This document shows positions 1 through 10,803 of a DNA stretch of 64,000 nucleotides, piece after piece. The stretch spans positions 55,843,768 to 55,907,767 of the forward strand of contig CM043944.1 of NCBI GenBank assembly GCA_014529385.2, given 5' to 3'. The DNA comes from Adiantum capillus-veneris. Lineage: Eukaryota > Streptophyta > Polypodiopsida > Polypodiales > Pteridaceae. The notes beneath the pieces were generated by a model. The model was not told the DNA's origin and searched no databases. It saw only the letters and a program-made list of their open reading frames with translations. How positions within the stretch are numbered: the first letter of the stretch is position 1; each line of letters opens with the position of its first letter. Position numbers and translations under genes: made by a program.

Positions 1-1260
1 GTAGGATAAGTAAATCACATTCCAGTCAGATTTGGGGCAAAAGTCAAAGCCGAGAAACTAGAAAACCATAACTTTGGCCAAAAAAGCCATAAGACTCTGA
101 AATTCTGAAAATCTGACCAAACAGGATTGATATTGATTCAAATCACAAAGTGGTAGCACAAAATACTAGGAAACACTTGTCAGAGGGAGCATACAAAATT
201 TCATGAGATTTGGCCCAGGTACTACGATCGCGATCGGTGTGCCTCAGTGCCAGAATTGGACAAGATTTGACATGTGCCTTCCTGAGAAGATTCTAAACAA
301 CTTTGTCTAAAGCAACCACACTCAAAAACATCAAAAATCAAGGAAATCAGGCCACTTGGGTAAAACTTGCCTGATAGACCTAGAAAGTGCAAAATCTTGG
401 CTTTTGGTGATCCAAATGTAAAAAGACTTTGGGGATAGCCTTAAAACATCAGTGTCTACAAGCATGCCAAATTTGGTCTGATTTGGGCTCAGAAGTACGA
501 TGGCGATCGGTGTACCTAAGTGTAAGAATTGGACCATATTTCATCTGTGGGATCCCCGGATGTATACAAACATAAAAGTCTAAAGGATCTAGAGCCAGAA
601 ACCTCAAAATACTTGTCAAACCATCTGAATACAGATCCAAGTCAAAAATTGCTAAACTGGCTTAGAAATTGACTTTCAGTAGACCAAAACACATCAAAAC
701 TGGGAAAGAACTACACAGAGGGATAGCCTGTACACAGGACAATCCTAGGTATCTCTCAAATCCCAAATCAAACATCAAAATCAAGTTAAACTGATAAATT
801 TGGAAAAATAGACACTTCCAACCAAGAATTGGTAAATACTTGACTTTTTTGAGTCCAAATACAAAAGTGTCTGGCAGGTAGTCTTAAAATATCCTAGTGA
901 ACAAGCTGGTGAAGTTTCATCTGATTTGGGCTCAGAAGTACGATCGCGATCGGTGTACCTATGGCCCAGATTTAGCTCATTTTTTACCTGTTCATAGACC
1001 TAGGTTATACAAGATACCAAGAGTTTTCAAAACTCAAATGGGACATACTGACAATAATCTGCAAGCAAAATTGTATTGAGATCATTTTGAAGTGTTGAAT
1101 CTGCTGACAGTTGGATTGATACAGTGATCTCATAGCCATCAAGTGTATTCATTTGCAGAGGCCGATCAAGTAACAACCCATGCAGTCGAAGGAATTGGAA
1201 GATCTTTCCATCTCCAGGTAAGAGGTTTGGATTTAGTCATCAGTAAATCCCACTTTCTTC
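1..1260 (+). repeat. Leader/LTR region upstream of G1 gag, with palindrome-bearing degenerate repeats
   Basis: No coding frame is supported here. The stretch carries three copies of a roughly 50-bp block. Each has a TTTCATCTGATTTGGG-like left part followed by a palindrome centred on CGATCGCGATCG (225-236, 498-509 with one change, 941-952) and then GTGTACCT or GTGTGCCT. Between blocks the sequence is AT-rich and diverged. The same block recurs after the G1 polypurine tract, so this is LTR or 5' leader of a G1-type element whose outer end lies left of the window. No primer binding site was found, so the LTR/leader boundary cannot be placed. Confidence 0.65.
1159..1217 (+). other. Possible short leader exon before G1 gag
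   Basis: A pyrimidine-rich acceptor (ATTCATTTGCAG, ending at 1158) and a good donor (CTCCAG|GTAAGAG, GT at 1218) bracket 59 nt just upstream of the gag frame. G2 has an acceptor and donor at the same place (48 nt, 43,118-43,165 on minus). This suggests a spliced leader but is a motif-level inference only. Confidence 0.3.
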
Positions 1261-2320
1261 ATGTTTTTGAGATTGGGAAAACAAATCAACACCAGACACC
1301 TAAATTTAGCGGATCAAACGAGTGTTGCAACAACGGAGGAGAGTGTAAACCAAGGGATAGTGCGACCGTTAGAGCCGATCCTTGAAGAAGTCATCTCTGA
1401 TACTTCTTCAGAGAGATCTTCCGAGTATTTCACAGAACACTCGGGACAAATAAAACTAAACGGGAGAGAAAACATGGAAGCAGGACCATCCGACCCCTCG
1501 GCCACACTAAAGCTATTGTTCATCAAGTATCAATATGACAACAAGCAAGATGCCAAGATATACAAAGATGGTATGGACCGCTACTGTGTGAAAATAGAAG
1601 ATAGACCAAGTGAGTTCAGGGACTTAGTGCTTATGAGCTATAGCGGAGACAGGTACCTAGATGATGAGGGTATCATGTATTTGGTAGTCCTGAATCCTAA
1701 CATTGTAGACAAGTGGGGATTGATGGGCACAAAAGCCAAAATAGACAAGGAACATGAGGAAAGGGCTCCAACAATGAGCTTACCTAATGCGAGAAAACGA
1801 AACGTCAAGAGTCAATACGGATAATGTCCACTTGGGGTTATACAAGTATAATAACGGAGAGCAAGATCTCTATTATAGATGCAAGGAACCCTACGTTGGA
1901 GAGATGATTGAGCGGAAAAGACTTTATGTCTTCACCTACACAGAGGGAGCGGAAACGAAAATTGCAGCATACGACAAGTATGGAAGACGATATGCAGCAA
2001 TCGATAAAAAATAATTGGAAGGATATACGTACTTCGGGGGACCACTTCACCAGTACTATGTCACTCGAAGCCCTCTAAGACCAGTCCCTACAACTGTCAT
2101 GCCAGAACCGTTGACCACAGGCGGAGGGAGGACTCATGTAGCTGATTCTTTCAGTCGACCTCATTATTCGATGCCAAGCCCCATGGGAACATTACATTCC
2201 AGAGAATCAATGGCTACTAATCAAGGTAGTATTGTTCCTATCTCTACACATACAGCTGTAGGTCCGACATTTGCAGCCACAAAATCACAAGCCAACGAGA
2301 GCAACCTACGACCTCCATGA
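1261..2320 (+). pseudogene. G1 gag N-terminal region (decayed)
   Basis: Frames at 1261-1824, 1787-2014 and 2015-2320 align in order with the N-terminal 250-300 residues of the G2 gag (41,397-43,082, minus). Shared short motifs include LG near the start, TEESV, the pair IEDRP/IEERP, SGDRYLDDEG versus DGDRFRDEKG, and YRCKEPY versus FRCKEPY. The region has two similar tyrosine/arginine-rich modules (about 1530-1700 and 1815-2010). I do not recognise it as any standard gag, matrix or chromodomain family. There is a frame change near 1,800 and an in-frame TAA at 2012-2014. Function is unknown; its place at the front of gag suggests a structural or targeting role. Confidence 0.6.
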
Positions 2321-3262
2321 TGCACGAGAACGATTAAGTCGAGACACGGGAACAATGAGATTGACCACTGACCATAGACAAATCAGGCCATCCCAAGTAG
2401 TGAAGTGCATGCCAAAGAAGTATAGTGGATCGGGGGATCCATATGCTCATGTATCGCTCTTCAAGCAAGTCTTAAGAGCAGAACAGATAACTGATTTTCA
2501 CACTCAATACGAGGGATTCGGGCTGACCTTGGAAGGGACGGCCTTAACCTGGTTTCAACCTTTAAACCCTAAAACTTGTCCGAATATTGAACATGTATTG
2601 CGCGAGTTCACGAAAGAATTGTCAAAACGGGATATAAAGCATAATACTGTATCACAGATATACGCTTTTAAACAAAGGGAGAATGAAAAAGTGAAGGAAG
2701 CAACATTGAGATTCAAGCAATACATTGAGAGATGCCCGAGGAGAGAATTACCGCAGGACGAGAGATTTTCTGTGCTCTTAGGAACGAAACCTTGAAAAAG
2801 GACCTTCACTTAAAGGCCTATAGCACATTCCAACAAGTTACAAGGGAAGCGTTATATCTTGTCGACAACTGCAAAGCATATGGGGAAGTGTCAGAGGATA
2901 CTGATTCAGTAACCAGTGGATCTTCTTCAATTAAAAGCGAACCCTCTACCAAGAAAGATGCCCAGGCATCCTTGATGCCGACAGCTGATCAATTGATAGA
3001 GGAGGTAACGAAGAGAATGCAGCAACATATGAGATCAAATCCGGTGATGAGACAGTCTCAGACGAGGAAGTGTGACATATGTGGGGGGGATCACCCAACG
3101 CATTGGTGCACACAACAGCCGCCGAAAGCACCAGCTACGAATGGACGAGTACTGAAATGGTGCACCATAGAACAAAAATGGACAAATTACAGCACGGAAG
3201 AGTGTTTTTATAACAAAAACTATGTGAGGGAAAGACCGTATGGGCCAGCAGGGCCACCCTAA
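2271..3262 (+). pseudogene. G1 gag capsid-like region (decayed)
   Basis: Frame 2271-2795 continues as 2732-3262 after a frameshift near 2,750. It shows the plant Ty3/gypsy retrotransposon gag pattern: a KKYSGSGDPYAHV start, an FGLTLEGTALTWF core, a hydrophobic and charged helix pair, then LYLVDNCKAYG. The next segment has two cysteine pairs around 3070-3110 (CDICGGDHPTHWC). The capsid would multimerise and package element RNA in cytoplasmic particles. G2 encodes the same segment in order. The frameshift prevents one continuous product. Confidence 0.75.
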
Positions 3263-3295
3263 CCACCTCCTCCAAGGTATCAAGTTGGACCAAAT

Positions 3296-4420
3296 ATGAA
3301 TCTGGTAGCAGGAGCAGACATACCTCAACCTGTATTGGGTCAACAACCTCCATTACCACAGGAAAATAGGGCCATGATTAGGTATGCTCAACCTTGTGAA
3401 GCATCACCAGGAACAAATAGTACACTTCAAGTTTCTTATTATGAGGAACCGAAGAGCCTTACACTACAGAACCTGAATCACAAATGTACGCAGACGAAGC
3501 ATATCAACAGTGGGGAAATAACGAGGGTATGGCACCACCAACGTATGTAGCACAACCTTCGAGAGATCAATATTTGGTAGACGAAAGAACATTAATGTTC
3601 ATTGCGAACTAGAATTACAAACCAAGAGGATATCCTAATAGAGCAGGACAACCTATGGGACCACCTCCTCAAAATCAAACACCAATTGGACAGTGCTATA
3701 GCTGTGGAAGTACGGATCATTGGGAACGTAACTGTCCTTTCAAAGGCGAAAGAGTGAAAATTTTTGGGTTTTGTGACGGATGTGGTGTGAATCACATATT
3801 GCCAGATTGCCCAAAAATTTCGGACAGCAAGGGAAAAGCGACTATGAATATAGTGGGGGTAATACCAAATGCAAGCAGTGGATCGGAAACCGATCCCATG
3901 ATCCATATCAATGCGATAATAACAAGAGCCCAAGCCAAGGACTTAAGGAAAAACGAGTCCGTGGAGGAAAGCGTAGAGTTACCTATACCCACAGAAAATG
4001 AAAGCTTATTCGTGAGAACCCAAAGAAATCCTGGAAGGTGAAACGAGACAGGATGAAAATGAGAAGGTTGAACAGCCGAATTTCCATGCAAAACGAATTG
4101 CAAGAAATGAAGGAGCAACTCAAACAAGAGAGAGAGAGAGTAGAACTGCTGAGCATAACAACAAGCCGAGGAAAGCGTCCTCAGGGGGATCAGTCTTGGT
4201 TGACAAAGTGCTAGAGCCGTTAGATGCTCTATTACAAGCGTACGAAGCAAGGCTAAAAACAAACCAAACTTTAGAGCAAAGATGGTTAACTTATCCTCAA
4301 CCAGAAGTGGAAACAAAGCGTTTGGCAATATGTAAACACCTCATTGAAACAACCCAGGCGTTGATGGAACCTAAGATGATTAGAATCCCAGAACAAGAAG
4401 TTTTGATTCACAAAGAGTGA
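3296..4420 (+). pseudogene. G1 gag C-terminal region with zinc knuckles (decayed)
   Basis: Three open pieces (3296-3550, 3655-4041, 4196-4420) in different frames cover a linker, a zinc-binding segment and an acidic/basic helix. The CCHC knuckle CYSCGSTDHWERNC (about 3691-3732) is followed by a variant knuckle CDGCGVNHILPDC (about 3772-3810); G2 keeps the same two-part layout with a weaker second motif. Nucleocapsid knuckles bind and chaperone element RNA. Downstream, VDKVLEPLDALLQAYEARL matches G2 closely. At least two frame changes and a purine-rich GAGAGA run at about 4129-4140 lie in this stretch. Confidence 0.7.
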
Positions 4421-4477
4421 TAAAAACTAAAAATTGATGAACCAAAACAAGTAAACGAACCCAGGCCTGAAACAATA

Positions 4478-5656
4478 TTGCCACTGGATCATCGAGTGGT
4501 GTCGAACACGACTGATGACGCTAAGTCAATGACGATGATACCAATTCCAGAAGTTGAAGAACAATGGCCACAACACTTATGGAAAACCATTAGAAACAGA
4601 AAGAATGGAAGCGCAACGTTACATTCTGCTCCAATTCCTGAGATTAACCTGGATAATGGATTTTATCCAGCTGATATACAATCGTTGTATGGGGATGCAG
4701 GAACGAAGATTTCGATGGAAAGCAAAACCCAATCCTTGAAAACCCTGCCTTTATTTATAGGCGAACATGAGGCACAATCGAAGATAAGGTTAGTTCCATC
4801 CCAGATGAGAACTGTTCCACATATGGTTGACTCAAAAAGTCTTCAAGATATGATGTCGACACCTATAACATGCACAATCACGCTGTCCGAACTCTTGAGA
4901 GTCAGACCACACTTATGGGAAGACATGGCGAAACATTTGGAGCACAAGGGAGTAAAGATTCCTCTTCCGACAAACCTTACGGGAGAAGAAAACAAACGGA
5001 AAAGTCAACCCAAAGCCCAACCAGTGCCCATAAACAAGGTCGGAGATTACTGTGAAGGCGAGGAGGGGAATACAACACTACCTGTGGAATATTAGGATAT
5101 AAAAACGATAGCTATCCTAGACAGTGGAGCGGGAGTGGTGATTGCTGCCAAGCAAATCTGGGAGAAGTGGGGCCGACCAGCTCTCAGGAAAACGAGAATG
5201 AAACTGCAACCCGCAGATGGGTATGTAGAGAGACCATTGGGAATCCTGGACCAAATAGTTGTAACTTCGTGTGGAATTAACTATGAGCACACCTTTGCTG
5301 TGGTGGATTTCGGTAAAACGAACAACTTTGACATTATTTTGGGACGACCATTTATGCGTTAGCTCAAAATGATACAAGATTGGGGTTACGAACAAATCTA
5401 CCTAAGGCACGAAGAGCTAATAACGAAAATCAACATGAAGGATCACAGCTATAGAGACGTTTCAAAAACACCAGTGCAAGAATTTAATTCAACCACTGTA
5501 AATGAAAAAGAAATACCTGTATGGATGCAAATGAAAGCGCATGTCTGGATGTGTGGAGAATCTGATTGTGGAGAGATAATCAAAGAGGAATGCGTTTTGG
5601 AAAGATCCGTAGAAGACGAAGCTTATTTCCCAGAACATTTCCCAACATTTATTTGA
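4478..5656 (+). pseudogene. G1 pre-protease spacer and aspartic protease (decayed)
   Basis: Frame 4478-5095 is a long charged spacer that matches G2 in order. An in-frame TAG at 5093-5095 is followed by the retroviral-type aspartic protease, with active-site motif ILDSGAG (about 5117-5137). Its second half ends IILGRPFMR (about 5335-5359), the usual C-terminal flap and substrate strand. Another in-frame TAG follows at 5360-5362, then 5369-5656 continues in the same frame. The enzyme would cut the Gag-Pol polyprotein. Several nonsense changes within about 600 bp show the copy is dead. Confidence 0.75.
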
Positions 5657-5678
5657 GCCATTCGGGTGGACTCAAATA

Positions 5679-6668
5679 TTGTCAACCTTGGACATATGTG
5701 TTAACGAATGTACACCTACGAAATTTTGTGACGAAGAAGGATACGACCTAGTAACGTTGCAAATGGCTAGCATCATCCTTGAGTCAGGATCGGAGAGCGA
5801 GGGACAAGAAAAACCTCCACGAGAGACCGAGTGTAAAAGAATAATTGATGAGATATCTGTAGTGAACGATAAGAATCGAATAGAGGAGGAATTCACGGAT
5901 TCACTATGCTGTGACCTTCCACCACTGGACGATGAAATCCAACTGATAGAGGCTGATGATGAAAGGTCAAGCGCATCAGAGACAAATAGGAAATACAGGT
6001 CGAGACATGACAGGTTTTACGAGTTTCATAACCAAAAACCTAGTCGACAGGAGAGGTATAAATCCAAAAGAACTAGAAAATCAAGGGCGAATAAGCATAA
6101 TCCGATGCCTCTTGTCGATGACAGAACGGGATATTTAAAGCTTGTCAAAGCTAAGGATTGTGTCAAAGACGAGGTCACTGGTCGGTTTATCAAAACTAAA
6201 CCGCGGAAAAACAACAAGAAGAACAACAACGAGAAGCAAATGACTAAGTCGCAGGAAGGGGGGAAAACAAGGTCTGGAATGACCAAAACAGAGAGGAAAA
6301 CAGAGTACAATAAGCTCAAGCGAACCCTCAAAGACATATGGACAACTGACTTTGAAACAAGTGAGGATATCAATTCTGACAAGATGGATGCACCATCCCA
6401 TTATAAGAAATATACCATACAAGATAGGAAAATCATAGTGCAACAACCAATGAGAGAACTGAAGGAACCAGGTACATCGTACGACGGTCCTGAGAAAGCC
6501 AAACGAATAGATCTAGCGGAGCCAGGAGAAGATCCAAAACCTGCATATATTGCCATGGATCTTACTGAAGAAGAGGAAAAGCTTTTGGTAGCTACTCTTA
6601 AACAGTATAGAGATGTGTTTGCATGGTCATACAAAGATCTTAAGGGGGTGGATCCAAGTATCTATTAA
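5679..6668 (+). pseudogene. G1 long charged spacer between protease and reverse transcriptase
   Basis: This 329-residue frame runs from just after protease to the start of reverse transcriptase. Its middle is very rich in K, R, E, D, N and S and looks disordered. Its end has YIAMDLTEEEEKLL and FAWSYKDLKGVDPS, the conserved lead-in to plant Ty3/gypsy reverse transcriptases. G2 has the same long spacer with the same ends, so it is a lineage trait and not decay. The frame ends with a TAA at 6666-6668 inside the reverse transcriptase lead-in. A protease-to-RT spacer of this size is larger than usual for gypsy elements. Confidence 0.65.
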
Positions 6669-7734
6669 CACACAATACCCCTTAAGAATGACGCCAAACC
6701 CAACAGACAACGTCCCTATACTTACAATGAAACGTTTGCAAAAAAGATGAAGGAGGAGATAGATAAACTTAAGGAGGCAGAGTTTATTTATGAAATTGAG
6801 CACACCGATTGTGGTGGTCCCGAAGAAAAACGAAATGTTAAGAGTGTGCGTCAATCTCAAGAAAGTAAACGCTGCTACAATTTGAGACAAATATCCCCTA
6901 TCCATTACTGATCATGTAATAGAAAGGGTGGCAGGCAAAGAGGCTTATAGCTTCTTAGATGGCTTTTCGGGTTACAACCAACTCGCAATAAAGTCAGAGA
7001 ATCAGCACAAAACGGCTTTTGCAACCGAATGGGGTATTTTTGCATTTTGGGTAATGGCTTTTGGCTTAACAAATGCACCAGCCACATTTCAAAGGCTGAT
7101 GGGTCATGCTTTTAAAGAATATCTAAGACAGTTCTTAGAAATTTACATGGATGACCTGTGTGTTCACTCTCTTGTAAGATTGGAGCACATAGAGCACTTG
7201 ACCAAGGTGTTCGAAAAATGCAGACTATATCGGATTTGCCTGAATCCAGAGAAATGTGTCTTCATGGTAAGACAAGGCAAAATATTGGGACATATAGTGT
7301 CCAAAAACGGTATTTCGACAGACATGGAGAAGATCAGCGTCATTGTTGATCTGCCACGACCAGTAAGGGTAAAGGAGGTACAGGCATTTATGGGCCATTG
7401 TGGATATTATCGCAGATTTATCTACTCATATGCTATAATTGCAAAACCACTTTACGCGCTGATAACTAAATTTGAGTGGATAGAGGAGTGCGAGGAAGCT
7501 TTTCAAACGTTGAAGCATAGATTAATTTCCGCTCCAATTTTGAAGGCTCCGGATTGGGAGAAGATCTTTCACATCCACGTAGATGCATCAGCGTATGCAA
7601 TAGGATGCATACTTGCACAACCTGGAGAGAACAACATGGATTTTCCAATAAGTTACTCCAGTAGACAACTAAACAATGCAAAAAATAATTACACAACAAG
7701 TGAGAGGGAGGGATTGGTATGGTCTATGCAGTGA
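6669..7734 (+). pseudogene. G1 reverse transcriptase and start of RNase H (decayed)
   Basis: The early fingers region lies at about 6669-6927 with a small deletion and a frameshift. The 6928-7734 frame then carries the palm: FLDGFSGYNQL, FGLTNAPATFQRL and the catalytic IYMDDL (about 7141-7158). A gypsy RNase H begins at HVDASAYAIGC (about 7576) and continues through the SRQL and YTTSEREGL motifs. It would copy element RNA from a tRNA primer. The next frame, 7719-8810, overlaps this one by 16 bases in another frame, so at least one more frameshift separates them. Confidence 0.8.
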
Positions 7735-8810
7735 AAAATTTTAGACACTATTTACTTTCCAATAAATTTGTATTCTTCGTTGATCACCAAGCATTGCTGT
7801 ACTTAGTAAACAAACCTTGCAGTACGGGGAGAATTGTTCGATGGTTCATCATACTGCTTGAGTTTGACTTCACGGTAGTAGTCAAGAAAGGAACTACACA
7901 CCAAAGAGCGGATCATTTATCTAGAATTATGCATGGAGAAAACCCTGTAGGAGTTGATGATGATTTGTCGGATGCATATCTTTTCAACATAGAAATGGTT
8001 CCAAGATGGAGCGAGGATGTAATTCCTTTGCTGACTATCGGGTCAATGAATGTGACAAGACAACCATCTACCATTGCAGCATCCAGATCATTAGTAATGT
8101 TGGCGAGCAGGCTATACAAACAAGGATCGGATCAAATCCTTAGGCTTTGTGTTGAATCGAGTGAACGGGAATTATACCTAAACCAAGCTCATGCACAAAC
8201 AACAGGAATTCACAATGGGCATGCACAAATGTATCAGAGATTGATGAGAATGGGTGTGTATTGGCCGAAAATGCGACATAGTGTTCATATGCATGTCAAA
8301 TCTTGTGTTAAATGTACGCTTCAAAAGCCAATAGAGCACGTGACTCTATTCAGATTATCTGTAGCACCCCGATGGAGTAACTATATTGTTGAATACCTCA
8401 CCACCAGGATACTGCCTGAGGGGATGAGTAGATCACGAATCAAAACAATCATGAAAGAGGCAGAAAACTATGTACTGATTGAGGACACTCTTTACAAGAG
8501 GGGAAAAGACAATCAATTGAGAATGTGTGCGACGGAAGAGGAATACATTCCTATCTTAGAGCAAGCACACGGCGAACAAGCTGGTGGACATTTCTCAACT
8601 GACAAAACGGCCAAAGCAATTCTTATTGCAGGCATATGGTGGCCTACACTATTCATGGACATTGAAGAGTTTGTGAAACGATGTGACGATTTCCAGAAAA
8701 CAAAAATTCCGAGAGCGCGAGATGATATGCCCTTACGGCCAATGATGGGGGCAAGAGCGTTTGCGAAATGGGGAATAGATTTTGTAGGACCGATAGCGTC
8801 TCCGGGATAA
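7719..8810 (+). pseudogene. G1 RNase H end plus two tandem HHCC zinc modules
   Basis: The frame starts in RNase H (VDHQALLYL, then QRADHLSR). It continues directly into a first HHCC module (QAH, six residues later H, then CVKC; about 8185-8316). About 60 residues of linker follow, including YLTTRILPEG and LYKRGKDNQLR. A second HHCC module then occupies about 8560-8700 (QAH, GGHFS, then CDDF). Both modules are preceded by the same LY.(R/H)G..(N/D)QILR-type strand, so the unit looks duplicated. In the second module one expected cysteine is replaced by phenylalanine. The frame ends in the integrase core start (WGIDFVGP). No second, archaeal-type RNase H is present, unlike G3. Confidence 0.75.
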
Positions 8811-8834
8811 AAAACGCACACTCAATACATTATT

Positions 8835-9299
8835 GTGGCAACAAATTATCTAACAAAATGGATGGAAGCTAAAGCAACAACCAGAAATGATGCAAAAACG
8901 ACAGCACAGTTTTTGTATGAGAATATTTTCACCAGATATGGCTTACCAATCGAGCTAGTGAGCGATAGAGGAACTCACTTCATCAATGAAGTGATTGAAT
9001 TCCTATTGGATGAATTCATGGTGATTCACAGGAAATCCGCTCCCTACCACCCACAAGCGAACGACCAAGTCGAAAGTACGAATAAAATTTTGGTGACAAT
9101 TCTCACCAAAATTGTCGGCGAATCGAGAGCTGACTGGGATCAAAAGCTGCATTCAGCTTTATGGGCATATAGAGTAGCTTACAAAACATCGTTTGGAACG
9201 ACTTCGTTCAACATGGTTTATGGAATTCAAGTGATTTTGCCACTTGAATTCCTTATTCCCACGCTTCGAGTCGGTAAACAATTAGAATGGACGTCCTAG
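8835..9299 (+). pseudogene. G1 integrase catalytic core
   Basis: The integrase core carries the DDE signature. The first Asp is in WGIDFVGP just upstream (about 8777), the second in LVSDRGTHF (about 8958-8984), and the Glu in the segment following PYHPQ, where VEST replaces the more common AEVTN or AERTN. It would join element cDNA ends to host DNA. A TAA at 8808-8810 separates this frame from the previous one without a frame change. The core continues as LWAYRVAYKT and ends near 9,299, where the frame shifts to 9287-10105. Confidence 0.8.
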
Positions 9300-10105
9300 A
9301 AAAACTGGATGAAACTAGATTGAGAGCCGTTGCATCAATCTACGCGCAAAAACAAAACATGAAATCATTCTTTGATCAACATGTTATCAGCAAGGAATTT
9401 GCTACTGGGGATTACGTCTTAATGTATACCTTGAAACAACATTCCCGAAAACTCAAAAAGCGAGGAAATGGACCCTATGTGATTCATGATATATTATCTA
9501 GCGGTGCCATCAAACTTGCGACATTAGAGGGAGAAGAAATGCCTAACTGGATTAGTGGTTGCAGACTAAAGAAATACAACATACCACTAACCACAGAGAT
9601 GCTTGTTGCCAAAATACACGCTGCGAAGGAGCACAAGAACAAAGCAAAGGAAACAAAAGCTCAAGCGCAAGAGGAGGCCAAAGTCACGATTTTAAAAAGA
9701 AAACAAACATTACAACAACAAAGACTTCCTCAACCAGCAGACACGGCTCAAATTCCTTTGTTTATACTTCAAACTGATGAGCAATGGGAAACATGCATCG
9801 ATGTTCGAATCAATATCAGACTCCCGCATGGCAGATATCAGCAAGCATTGATTGACACACGAGCAAGAGTAAATGCGGTCAACTTCTCCACTTACATGAT
9901 GCTTACAGATGAACCCCTCGTGCAATCCATACGTGATCTACAAGCAGCAAACGGTGCAACAATGACAACATTGGGGATAGTAGACTTACCAATCAATCTT
10001 GATGGAAATAGTAGTCCTCATCAATTTTTCGTAATGAAAGACGGAGAAATTAGAGAATCAATATGCTTGGGAGTTCCATGGATGAGAACATACAATGCAG
10101 TCTGA
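9287..10105 (+). pseudogene. G1 integrase C-terminal domain fused to a second aspartic-protease-like domain
   Basis: The first half is the integrase tail with the GPY module (GNGPYVIHDI, about 9460-9490), which binds DNA. After a Lys/Gln-rich linker (about 9600-9760) the frame continues into a segment resembling a second retroviral-type protease. Strands lead to ALIDTRARVN (Asp codon 9854-9856, where D-T/S-G-A is normal), then about 70 residues later ICLGVPWMRTYNAV, matching the LG-P-W end of protease folds. It is distinct in sequence from the first protease at 5.1 kb. G2 has lost most of the GPY module and this domain in one deletion. The Gly-to-Arg change suggests the domain here is inactive. 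Confidence 0.6.
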
Positions 10106-10648
10106 ATGGTCAGAACATGCGTTAAGGTACACACACGACTCTAACGTGTACATGACTCCATTCGCCAAAACAGATCACTCGTGGCCAAGCATCCCCATCG
10201 ACATAAAGCAACTGGCGAATCATCCAAAAACAACACAAAAGGTTATTCGGAAAGTATGGATAAAGAAAATATTGCTGCCCAACAAACCAAGCAAGATATG
10301 GCTGCCTAAGGACAAACTCCAGACATAAGCAGCACCATCTCAAAGACCTTCAAAAGTTACTCCGAAATGGAAATGGCAACCAAAACTAAAGACAATTACA
10401 GATTCGGCGACCGAGCTCGTAAGGAAACCCAAAACTCAAAACAAGAAGCCTGAATCTCCAAAATGGCAATGGAAACCTGTGAAAACCAAACTAGAATCTA
10501 TAAAGATGCAAAAAACCGCATACAAATGGATTCCAAAAATAGTTGCCATCACAACACCCACAATCAAGGAAAGAGCAATTCGATTGCAAGCTCTTCTGTT
10601 CCATGAACAACTACCCTCACCATCAAAAGCCACTGAAAACTACGTTTA
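10106..10648 (+). pseudogene. G1 basic tail after integrase (decayed)
   Basis: Pieces in two frames (10,095-10,328 and about 10,329-10,648) encode a low-complexity tail rich in K, Q, T, P and W. It has repeated W-K-P or W-Q-W-K-P motifs and ends with ERAIRLQALL. The G2 tail (34,266-34,793, minus) has the same composition and ends with QRAADLQLLL, so the tail belongs to this lineage. Function is unknown; the positive charge suggests nucleic-acid or chromatin contact. Confidence 0.5.
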
Positions 10649-10789
10649 GTTCCCACATCTTGCACAGCATATTGTACTCCAACGCATTGTCTCAAACATT
10701 AGAATAGGGCCACATTACACGGCCATGCATAAACACAGATTTCGAAACCCATGCACATGTACCAAACCTTCGTCCGGGACGACTCAGAT

Positions 10790-10803
10790 AAGGAAGGGGG
10801 GAG
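10790..10803 (+). other. G1 polypurine tract
   Basis: AAGGAAGGGGGGAG lies 140 bp after the last coding trace and primes plus-strand DNA synthesis in LTR elements. It is preceded by CGTCCGGGACGACTC, which G2 also has in related form before its own tract. The ORF2 tract at 28,550 is identical over GATAAGGAAGGGGGGAGT. Confidence 0.75.
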
